From the NCBI GenBank assembly GCA_016931365.1, contig JAFGEY010000055.1, forward strand, positions 1 through 6,048: a stretch of 6,048 bases of DNA, given 5' to 3'. The notes beneath the pieces are model-generated. The model had not been told where the DNA came from. It searched no databases and worked only from the letters and a program-made list of their open reading frames with translations. Origin of the DNA: Anaerolineae bacterium (GTDB lineage: Bacteria; Chloroflexota; Anaerolineae; JAFGEY01). Positions 1 to 5,697 of the stretch are shown piece by piece. The stretch's first letter is position 1. Each line of letters opens with the position of its first letter. Made by a program: the position numbers and the translations under genes.

Positions 1-1
1 A

Positions 2-1699
2 CAATTAGAAGCATTTGCCAACTTTGCCGGTGCTGCAATCCAAAATGCACGTTTGTTAGAGCAAGAGCAAACACTCCGCAAGCAGGCAGAAACGCTTCAG
101 CAGGTATCCAACACCATAAGTGCTGCACTCGATTTGCACCAGGTTGCACAGATGATTATAGATGAGCTACAAAAGGTCGTTGAATACAAAACAGCATCTA
201 TGCAACTCATTGAAGGTGAAAACCGAGAAATGATCGCCGGAGCGGGCTTTGATCGGTCAGCGATCTCGGAGACGCTTCTCAAGCCACTCTCTGAGGATGC
301 ATTGATCCGGCGTGTTGTTGACAGTCGAGAACCTCTTGTGCTCAGTGATGTGTCTCAAGACCCAGATTGGGAATCGCGTCAGGACACAGTGAATGTTCGG
401 TCGTGGATTGGCGTCCCTCTGGTCTATGCCGACCAAGTCATTGGCTTGCTGACGCTCGATCATGACAAAACCAGCTTTTATACCGACGACGTCAAGACTC
501 TGTTGATGCCCTTTGCATCTCAGGCTGCGATTGCGATCAACAACGCGCGTTCCGTTCAAAGGCTACAATCGCTGCACGAGATTGGCATTCAAATCAACGC
601 CAGTTTAAAGTTGGGTGATATCCTGACCAATCTTGTCAAAGAAGCAATGCGCTTGACACAGACGGAATCGGGCATCGTCTATGTCTTGGACGAAGCGGCA
701 GAAAATATCGTCCAGTCATACGCATATCCGGAGAGATTTACACACCCTGTGCCTCGCGTTTCTCGGGAGGGTTATACCCGACGCATTATCGACAGCCGAG
801 AACAACAGGTTGTTCAGGATGCGCAAAACGACCCGCTTGTTAACCCGGAAATCAAAAAGCTTGGGATCCAATCTTTTGTAGGTACACCGCTCAAATCCGC
901 CGATCAAGTAGTAGGCGTGCTTTATATCAATGACGAATCTGCGCGCCAATTTACCACAGAGGACCTTGTTTTGCTTGAAACGTTAGCCGATCAAGCGGCC
1001 GTAGCCATCAAAAACGCTCAACTGTTCGAACAACTTGAGCAACGAAACACTGCCCTGGACGTACTCCGCACCGTGGCCGAAAAGCTGACCACAGGCACAG
1101 AACTGAGCGAGTCCGATATCCTGAACACTATCTATGAACAGGCCGGCAAGCTGATGACCACGAACAACTTTTACATTGCCCTGTACGAATCGGATCCGCG
1201 CCAACCGGATGTGTACGATTCCTGCGAGCCTCAAAAGAATGCTGTCTATGGGACAGTGCGCTTTGGGCTGATGTATGTGGATGGGAAACCGACACACGTG
1301 GAGTCGCGCAAAGCCACTCCCGGCGAATATGGGCGCACCGAGGCGATCCTCTGTGATCGCACACCCATTCTCAACCGCACTCGCGCCGAATCCCAAGCCT
1401 GGTATGGGCAACCGGGCCGTCAGGAGTTCATCGGTCAGACCTTCGCCTCCTGGCTCGGAGTACCGATGATTGTTGGCGACCGCGTTGTGGGTGTCATTGC
1501 CACCTATCATGCTGAAAAAGAAAATCTGTTTAATGAAGAGGGCCTTCGCGTGCTCTCGCTGCTTGCCGGGCCGGCGGCCATTGCCCTGGAAAACGTGCGG
1601 TTGGTGCAGCAACTCGATCAACGCACCCAAGAACTGCAAACGTTGTACGAGATGGCTCAGACATTCAGCGCAGGCGACTTGTCCGCTGCTGCGTCATAG
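2..1699 (+). CDS. Multi-GAF sensor protein, 5' end outside window, no output domain
   Basis: The frame is open to the left edge, so this is the 3' part of a longer gene; 565 residues are visible. The first codons (FAGAAIQNARLLEQ) are the closing helix of a GAF domain that lies upstream. Three further GAF domains follow, at about visible residues 40-183, 202-339 and 371-532. Each has a GVPL/GTPL/GVPM turn and ends in an 'AAIAINNAR'-type helix, and short coiled linkers join them. GAF domains bind small molecules, haem, bilins or cyclic nucleotides; no diagnostic ligand residue was recognised. No membrane segment is visible. The protein stops shortly after a fourth linker (LYEMAQTFSAGD) with a short Ser/Ala tail, just where another GAF would begin, and it carries no HisKA, HATPase, GGDEF or HTH domain in view. 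The third GAF is a close paralog of the second GAF in the kinase at 3132-4883. Probably a cytoplasmic sensor partner of that kinase, or the severed front half of it. Confidence 0.88.
   Translation, partial: QLEAFANFAGAAIQNARLLEQEQTLRKQAETLQQVSNTISAALDLHQVAQMIIDELQKVVEYKTASMQLIEGENREMIAGAGFDRSAISETLLKPLSEDALIRRVVDSREPLVLSDVSQDPDWESRQDTVNVRSWIGVPLVYADQVIGLLTLDHDKTSFYTDDVKTLLMPFASQAAIAINNARSVQRLQSLHEIGIQINASLKLGDILTNLVKEAMRLTQTESGIVYVLDEAAENIVQSYAYPERFTHPVPRVSREGYTRRIIDSREQQVVQDAQNDPLVNPEIKKLGIQSFVGTPLKSADQVVGVLYINDESARQFTTEDLVLLETLADQAAVAIKNAQLFEQLEQRNTALDVLRTVAEKLTTGTELSESDILNTIYEQAGKLMTTNNFYIALYESDPRQPDVYDSCEPQKNAVYGTVRFGLMYVDGKPTHVESRKATPGEYGRTEAILCDRTPILNRTRAESQAWYGQPGRQEFIGQTFASWLGVPMIVGDRVVGVIATYHAEKENLFNEEGLRVLSLLAGPAAIALENVRLVQQLDQRTQELQTLYEMAQTFSAGDLSAAAS
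1085..1603 (+). repeat. Homologous GAF module, copy 1 (third visible GAF of the sensor)
   Basis: The encoded 173 residues align without gaps to those of 3648-4166. By hand about 97 of 173 residues match, with the best block near VESRKATPG.YGRTE and EFIG..FASW.GVP. At DNA level a perfect 23-base direct match lies at 1301-1323 and 3864-3886. This is a domain duplication within coding sequence rather than a mobile repeat. Confidence 0.85.
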
Positions 1700-1710
1700 A
1701 TAGGAACGCC

Positions 1711-1715
1711 AGGAG
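1711..1715 (+). promoter_or_regulatory. Shine-Dalgarno site for the AlaRS-like gene
   Basis: AGGAG lies 8 bases before the ATG at 1724, inside the 24-base gap after the GAF-array stop. It supports ATG 1724 as the true start and independent translation of the AlaRS-like gene rather than read-through from the sensor. Confidence 0.75.
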
Positions 1716-1723
1716 AAAACAGG

Positions 1724-3100
1724 ATGATTGACGCAGCTCCCACTAAAGCCAAACCTGGCACGGCCCAGGTCGCCCAACGCTTTTTGAGCCACTACCAGGC
1801 CCGCGGCTACCAGGTCATCCCTGGCAGCTCGCTGCTCGACCCTTCGGTGCCCATGTCCTTTGTGATGAGCGCCGGGTTGGTACAGGTAGAAACATCGGCT
1901 ATGTCTCAGGGCGGGCGTACCGGCAGTCGCTACACCCTGTTGCAGAACTGCTTTCGCTACTTTGATCTGGAACAGGTCGGCAACAGCCAGATCCATCTCA
2001 GTCTGTTTCAGATGCCCGGTGCATTTACTTTTGGGCCAATCGACAAAGCAGCACATATCGAACAGATATGGAGTCTTTTAGTCGACGTCTACGGCCTGCC
2101 ACCGGATAGGCTATGGGCTACCTGGTTTGCGGGCGATACTGTTGCCGGGCGCGCATTCGACCCCGATCTGGAGACACGCCAGGCGTGGCTGGATGTCGGG
2201 CTGCCCGGTGAGCGTATCGTCGGGTTGGGCGCTGGACACAACTTTTGGAAGCAAGGAGCCAGCGTGGTCGGCGAGTTGCACGCGCCCAAGTGCGGCCCCA
2301 ACACCGAGGTTTTTTTCGACCGCGGAGAAGCCTATCATTGCGGGCCGGCGTGCGCGCCGGGCTGCCGCTGCGGTCGCTTTGTCGAGTTTTTGAACACGTT
2401 GTTCATTTCAACGCACCTGGACGAGCCATCCGGCCGCATCGCGCCGCTGGAGGAGCCGTTTACCGAGACGGTGGTCGGCGCAGAACGGATCGCGATGCTG
2501 CTGCAAGGCGCAGCGTCCGTCTTTGACATCGACAGCATTCGCCCGCTGGTCGAACACATCCGAGCGTGGAAACGCGAACCATGTGCATCTGGCTCATTAT
2601 CTATGCAGCACGCACGGGTGATTGCCGACCACCTGCGCGCGCTGCTCTTTCTGACCGCCGACGGCGCGCCGCCGCCGGGCAAGGGCGGCCGGGCGCGTCT
2701 GATGCGCAAGCTGGCGCGCGAGATGTTCACCGCGCAAAAACTGATGCACATCGACGATCCGGCTTTTGTCCGGTCGCTGGTTGGCAGGGCAGTTGATTTG
2801 TACAGCTCCCGGCACGCCGGATTATCATCGGCTTCTGCGCGCCTGCTGGCCAACCTTGACGCGGAACGAGACCGTTTTGAGCGCGCGTTGCAGAGTGGAT
2901 TTCGCCGGCTGGAACGGCTGTTGACTCGACGAGGGTACAACCAGGTCAGCGGAGAAGAAATGGTGCAGTTGGAAAAGGAGTACGGCCTGCCGGAACCACT
3001 GTTGAAAGCAGCACTGCATCGCCGGCAGGTGGATTTTGACCCGCGAGCATACCGGACCGCACGCAAAGCGTGGTATCAGACAATGACCGGCGCGGATTGA
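1724..3100 (+). CDS. Alanyl-tRNA synthetase-related protein, N-terminal half only, divergent active site
   Basis: The 458 residues run collinearly with about the first 460 of bacterial AlaRS (class II synthetase core plus tRNA-binding helices). The editing domain, oligomerisation coil and C-Ala domain of the usual 870-residue enzyme are absent. Recognisable landmarks are the N-terminal FLSHYQARGYQVIPGSSL (20-37), a motif 2-like QNCFR...DLEQVG (74-86), LFQMPGAFTFG (94-104), NFWKQG (173-178), CGPNTEVFFD (190-199), motif 3-like VGAERIA (251-257) and RVIADHLRALLFLTADG (298-314). A Cys-rich stretch (H205, C206, C210, C214, C216) may bind zinc. Against my recollection of E. coli AlaRS, motif 2 is 4 residues short and lacks the adenylation Lys; motif 3 loses its first Gly; the SNENRGYVLRR segment is replaced by a Gly/Pro/Arg-rich one; both Asp of YDTYGFPVD are lost. 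It is therefore probably not the housekeeping alaS. It could be a repurposed aminoacyl-adenylate enzyme, a tRNA or amino-acid sensor, or degenerate. GC content is higher than in the outer genes. Confidence 0.85.
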   Translation: MIDAAPTKAKPGTAQVAQRFLSHYQARGYQVIPGSSLLDPSVPMSFVMSAGLVQVETSAMSQGGRTGSRYTLLQNCFRYFDLEQVGNSQIHLSLFQMPGAFTFGPIDKAAHIEQIWSLLVDVYGLPPDRLWATWFAGDTVAGRAFDPDLETRQAWLDVGLPGERIVGLGAGHNFWKQGASVVGELHAPKCGPNTEVFFDRGEAYHCGPACAPGCRCGRFVEFLNTLFISTHLDEPSGRIAPLEEPFTETVVGAERIAMLLQGAASVFDIDSIRPLVEHIRAWKREPCASGSLSMQHARVIADHLRALLFLTADGAPPPGKGGRARLMRKLAREMFTAQKLMHIDDPAFVRSLVGRAVDLYSSRHAGLSSASARLLANLDAERDRFERALQSGFRRLERLLTRRGYNQVSGEEMVQLEKEYGLPEPLLKAALHRRQVDFDPRAYRTARKAWYQTMTGAD

Positions 3101-3116
3101 CCGACGTCGTCTGCAC

Positions 3117-3122
3117 AAGGAG
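3117..3122 (+). promoter_or_regulatory. Shine-Dalgarno site for the GAF histidine kinase
   Basis: AAGGAG lies 9 bases before ATG 3132 in the 31-base gap after the AlaRS-like gene. It fixes the kinase start at the first helix of a GAF, although the upstream linker helix that normally precedes such a domain is missing from this protein. The leader AGGAGAA also occurs before the AlaRS-like gene. Confidence 0.75.
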
Positions 3123-3131
3123 AAGGCACAG

Positions 3132-4883
3132 ATGGTCAGTGAGCGAATCCAGTCTATTCTCAAGAGCGCCTATGCCGGCGTCGCCCGGCTGCTTCAGTTT
3201 GAGCGATTTTATGTGATTTTATACGACGAGTTGCGCAAGCAAGTCGAGTTTCCGTTGGTAGCCGAACAAGGCGAGTTTGTGACCGGTGAAGCATGGATGC
3301 AGCGATCCTATCAAGGCACAACTTTCTTGCCCGACGCCGTGATTGCCCAACGCAAACCGCTGCTGTTGGAAAAGCAGGTGGCGGCGGAGCTGGGCAGTCT
3401 GGCCTATTGGCCGAAAGGCGATCTGCCCCTATCATGGCTGGGCGTGCCGATGGTGGCGCAGGATCAGATGATCGGCACGTTGGTGGTTGAAAACTGGCAG
3501 ACGCCGATGGCCTTTGGCGAGCGGGCAGTGCGCCTGTTGAGCACGATAGCCGGGCAGACGGCCGTGGCCTTACAGAGCGCCCGGCTGGATGAACGCCTGG
3601 ATCGCCGGCTCAAGAATCTCAACGCCGTGTACGCAGTCGGGCAGACACTGACCTCCAGCATCGGGATGAACGAATCGCAGATTTTGACCTTGCTCCGCAA
3701 ACAGGCCAGCGCAGTGATGAACACTGCCAATATGTACATTGCACTTTATGATCCTGACCCTAACTGTCCCGATCTGTATCACCCTGAAGACGCGAGCAAA
3801 TGCCAAATCCACGGCACAGTACGCTTTCCGCTGATGTATATTGAGGATGAGCCTGCCGTCGTCGAGTCGCGCAAAGCCACTCCCGGTGCGTATGGGCGCA
3901 CAGAAGTGATCCTGGCTACGCGCCGGCCTATTTTCAACCGCACGCAAGCCGAATCTGTCGCCTGGTATGAACAGCAGGGACGCAGGGAATTCATTGGCAG
4001 AAAATTTGCCTCCTGGATCGGTGTACCGATCATTGCTGGAGAAAATGCATTGGGCGTCATCGCCGCATATCACGACACGGATGACTTTGTTTATGACGAC
4101 GAGGACTTGCAGGTGCTCCGACTGATGGCCGGGCAGGCGGCGATTGCGCTTGAGAATGCCCGGCTTTATCAAGAAGCACGCAGTGAAGTTGTTGCTAACA
4201 AACAATTGGCGACTCTAGGTACCGCAATGGGGACACTCCAACACCGTATTAACAACACCTTTAACATTATCGCTCCAAACGTAACTCGCTTGCGCAAGCG
4301 CGTGGATACGCAAGATGCTGAGACCCTGGAGATACTCGACATTATCGAACGAAATGCCCGCTATACTTCTGACATTGTCACGCGCATTCTGGAACAATTA
4401 CATACAGGAGAGACCCAGCTTGTTGATGTCAATTCTGTGTTAGTTGACGTAGTGAATAGTATCAGAGATCTGCGACGTCGAGATCGAACACAGCCGCTGA
4501 TCGCCGTGGACTTGGATTTGGATGATTCACTCTCCAAAATTGAGGCTCCCGTAGGACAAATTGCAGAGGTCTTCCGTAACTTGGTGGACAATGCCTATCG
4601 AGCAATGAAACAAGGTGGACATCTTCGAGTGAGCAGTTGTATGACCAATAATAGCATTTGCGTACGCGTTCAGGATAGTGGCCCAGGCATTCCCCCACCA
4701 ATCCAGTCGCGTCTCTTTAAAAAACCCGCTCCATCCAAAGAGCCAGGCGGAGGGGCCGGATTGGGATTATGGCTCTCATCTCTCGTATTGCAAAGTGTGG
4801 GCGGTTGTGGTAAAATAGAGAAAAGTGATTCGGCTGGAACGATCATGTTGGTTGAAATTCCAGTCAAAGAGGTGTTGCCATGA
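3132..4883 (+). CDS. Two-GAF sensor histidine kinase with variant H-box
   Basis: A 583-residue cytoplasmic kinase with no membrane segment. GAF 1 covers about 1-153 and starts abruptly at its first helix; GAF 2 covers about 173-345 (motifs VESRKATPG, FASWIGVP, GQAAIALENARL). A dimerisation helix pair follows at about 346-425 with putative phospho-acceptor H371 in LQHRINNTFNII. The ATPase domain spans about 430-580: N-box EVFRNLVDNAYRAM (479-492, metal-binding N487), G1 box DSGPGI (515-520) and G2 box GAGLGL (541-546). It should autophosphorylate H371 and pass phosphate to Asp of the receivers encoded just downstream. The H-box lacks the usual acidic residue after His and the Pro of H-E-[IL]-[KR]-N-P, and looks more like the H-R-x-x-N-N form, so its subclass is uncertain. 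Its ATGA overlap with the next gene implies translational coupling. GC content drops near the GAF/kinase boundary at about 4190. Confidence 0.92.
   Translation: MVSERIQSILKSAYAGVARLLQFERFYVILYDELRKQVEFPLVAEQGEFVTGEAWMQRSYQGTTFLPDAVIAQRKPLLLEKQVAAELGSLAYWPKGDLPLSWLGVPMVAQDQMIGTLVVENWQTPMAFGERAVRLLSTIAGQTAVALQSARLDERLDRRLKNLNAVYAVGQTLTSSIGMNESQILTLLRKQASAVMNTANMYIALYDPDPNCPDLYHPEDASKCQIHGTVRFPLMYIEDEPAVVESRKATPGAYGRTEVILATRRPIFNRTQAESVAWYEQQGRREFIGRKFASWIGVPIIAGENALGVIAAYHDTDDFVYDDEDLQVLRLMAGQAAIALENARLYQEARSEVVANKQLATLGTAMGTLQHRINNTFNIIAPNVTRLRKRVDTQDAETLEILDIIERNARYTSDIVTRILEQLHTGETQLVDVNSVLVDVVNSIRDLRRRDRTQPLIAVDLDLDDSLSKIEAPVGQIAEVFRNLVDNAYRAMKQGGHLRVSSCMTNNSICVRVQDSGPGIPPPIQSRLFKKPAPSKEPGGGAGLGLWLSSLVLQSVGGCGKIEKSDSAGTIMLVEIPVKEVLP
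3648..4166 (+). repeat. Homologous GAF module, copy 2 (second GAF of the kinase)
   Basis: Partner of the module at 1085-1603, same length and orientation, 2563 bases downstream. Together the two copies flank the AlaRS-like gene and the kinase's first GAF. Recombination between them would delete that stretch and fuse the sensor to the kinase domain. Confidence 0.85.
4880..4883 (+). other. ATGA start/stop overlap between kinase and pseudo-receiver
   Basis: The kinase stop TGA (4881-4883) shares bases with the ATG (4880-4882) of the next gene. A GAGG at 4869-4872, 7 bases upstream and inside the kinase's last codons, can serve as ribosome site. This arrangement usually couples translation and favours matched amounts of the two proteins. 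Confidence 0.85.
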
Positions 4884-5239
4884 CTAAGATTCGCATTTTG
4901 ATCATTGATGATGAGCCGCGATGGATCAAGTTTGTCCAAAACGATCTCGATCTCTTTGAGATCGTTGTGGCAACTGATATACCAAAAGCACTGGCTGAAC
5001 TCGAAGAGGATCAGTTCGAGTTGGTCATTGCCAGTTCACGCCGTTTAGAGGTACTTGAGGACATTGCAGAAAAATACTCTGACAAGCGTGTGATCGTTAC
5101 GACCGTGCAACCAACCACGCAAGAAGCACTGACTGCCTATCGCTTGGGGGCTGTTCGCTATTTTCCCAAGTCGTTTGAGCGAAATAATCTCTCTAGACAA
5201 GTTCAAGAGATCATTCCTGCTGCTAAAGAAGTGGGATGA
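4880..5239 (+). CDS. Pseudo-receiver: receiver-like protein lacking the phospho-acceptor Asp
   Basis: A 119-residue single-domain protein with the receiver fold pattern. The acidic pair D10-D11 follows strand 1 (ILIIDDEP), the switch Thr is T75 (VIVTTVQ), and the conserved Lys is K97 (YFPKSF). At the strand 3 end, where receivers read 'DLVLLDV', it reads FELVIASSRRL, which puts S52 in the acceptor position with a second Ser after it. It should not accept phosphate in the normal way. Known Asp-less receivers act through protein contacts or ligands, so a modulator or scaffold role for the adjoining kinase is plausible but inferred. There is no output domain. It is translationally coupled to the kinase and followed by two intact receivers. 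The alternative is a decaying paralog, but the otherwise well-kept fold and the coupling argue for retained function. Confidence 0.85.
   Translation: MTKIRILIIDDEPRWIKFVQNDLDLFEIVVATDIPKALAELEEDQFELVIASSRRLEVLEDIAEKYSDKRVIVTTVQPTTQEALTAYRLGAVRYFPKSFERNNLSRQVQEIIPAAKEVG
4940..4966 (+). repeat. Perfect 9-base inverted repeat inside the pseudo-receiver gene
   Basis: AACGATCTC (4940-4948) and GAGATCGTT (4958-4966) are exact reverse complements around a 9-base loop, starting 60 bases after the start codon. No T-run follows, so it is not an intrinsic terminator. It may be an mRNA hairpin or simply a coincidence of codons. Confidence 0.45.
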
Positions 5240-5258
5240 GACCGCTCACCGACCAGAA

Positions 5259-5263
5259 AAGGA
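5259..5263 (+). promoter_or_regulatory. Shine-Dalgarno site that selects ATG 5270
   Basis: AAGGA ends directly before ATG 5264, leaving no spacer, but is 6 bases before the in-frame ATG at 5270. The second ATG is therefore the likelier start of the receiver gene, which shortens the protein by two residues. Confidence 0.55.
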
Positions 5264-5269
5264 ATGAAA

Positions 5270-5671
5270 ATGGGCGACAAGCAGCAAAAAATCCTGGTCG
5301 TAGATGACCTGTCCGATTGGCGAGCCACACTTCGTGGTATGTTAAGGGAGGAAGGGTACGAGGTGCACGTTGCCGATTCTTCATCCAGCGCATTAGCTTT
5401 GCTTGAATCCGACTCGTTCGACCTGGCTCTGTTGGATGTGCGTCTGGATGAGACAGATGAAGACAATGCGGAAGGATTAAGCTTGGCATCCGAGATCAGT
5501 CACCGTTGGCCGACCGTCAAGATTGCAATCATCACAGGTTACGGCACTCAAGAAACGATAAAATTAGCAATGGAGCCGGACTTGCATGGACAGAAATTAG
5601 CGACAGAGTTTATTTTCAAAACCCAAACCAGTGATTTGGTGCGGATTGTGCAGGAGGTATTGTCAAAATAA
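5270..5671 (+). CDS. Single-domain response regulator (receiver only), canonical acceptor Asp
   Basis: A 133-residue receiver (135 if ATG 5264 is used). Counting from 5270, the acidic pair is D12-D13 (ILVVDD), the phospho-acceptor is D56 (LALLDVRL), the switch Thr is T89 (IITGYG) and the conserved Lys is K117 (FIFKTQ). All key residues are present, so it should accept phosphate from a histidine kinase, most simply the one at 3132-4883. After strand 3 it carries an unusual acidic stretch, LDETDEDNAEGLSL, which is nearly repeated in the next gene and marks a distinct receiver subtype. There is no DNA-binding or enzymatic output domain, so it must act by protein contact or pass phosphate on. It lies 30 bases after the pseudo-receiver stop and 26 bases before the next gene. 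Confidence 0.9.
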   Translation: MGDKQQKILVVDDLSDWRATLRGMLREEGYEVHVADSSSSALALLESDSFDLALLDVRLDETDEDNAEGLSLASEISHRWPTVKIAIITGYGTQETIKLAMEPDLHGQKLATEFIFKTQTSDLVRIVQEVLSK

Positions 5672-5687
5672 GGTGGGAGGCAACAGG

Positions 5688-5693
5688 CAGGAG
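5688..5693 (+). promoter_or_regulatory. Shine-Dalgarno site for the last receiver gene
   Basis: CAGGAG lies 4 bases before ATG 5698 and 13 bases before the in-frame ATG 5707. The spacing is slightly short for the first and long for the second. A further GGGAGG lies at 5675-5680. Confidence 0.5.
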
Positions 5694-5697
5694 CCGC

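Noticed and set aside
983..1639. Long - strand open frame, with a similar one at 3570-4205
   Set aside because: Both lie opposite the two homologous GAF modules, so their resemblance to each other follows from the GAF homology. Neither has a ribosome site or domain of its own.
2345..2360. CCGGCG/CGCCGG stem as a terminator
   Set aside because: It lies mid-gene in GC-rich codons for the Cys cluster and has no following T-run.
2335..3066. Long open frame on the - strand under the AlaRS-like gene
   Set aside because: The product is rich in Ser and Arg with no recognisable domain, and it is explained by high GC on the opposite strand of a clear gene.
1724..3100. Calling the gene alaS
   Set aside because: It is about half the usual length, lacks editing and C-Ala domains, and misses several conserved residues.
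1726..3101. GATTGAC at 1726-1732 and 3095-3101 as a target-site duplication around the AlaRS-like gene
   Set aside because: Seven bases recur easily by chance, and both copies lie inside or at the end of the coding sequence rather than at the sensor/kinase break.
1679..3119. Weak inverted similarity between CTTGTCCGCTGCTGCGTC (1678-1695) and GACGTCGTCTGCACAAG (3103-3119) as insertion-element ends
   Set aside because: Only the outer 4-5 bases match well, and no transposase or recombinase is encoded, so a mobile element is not supported.
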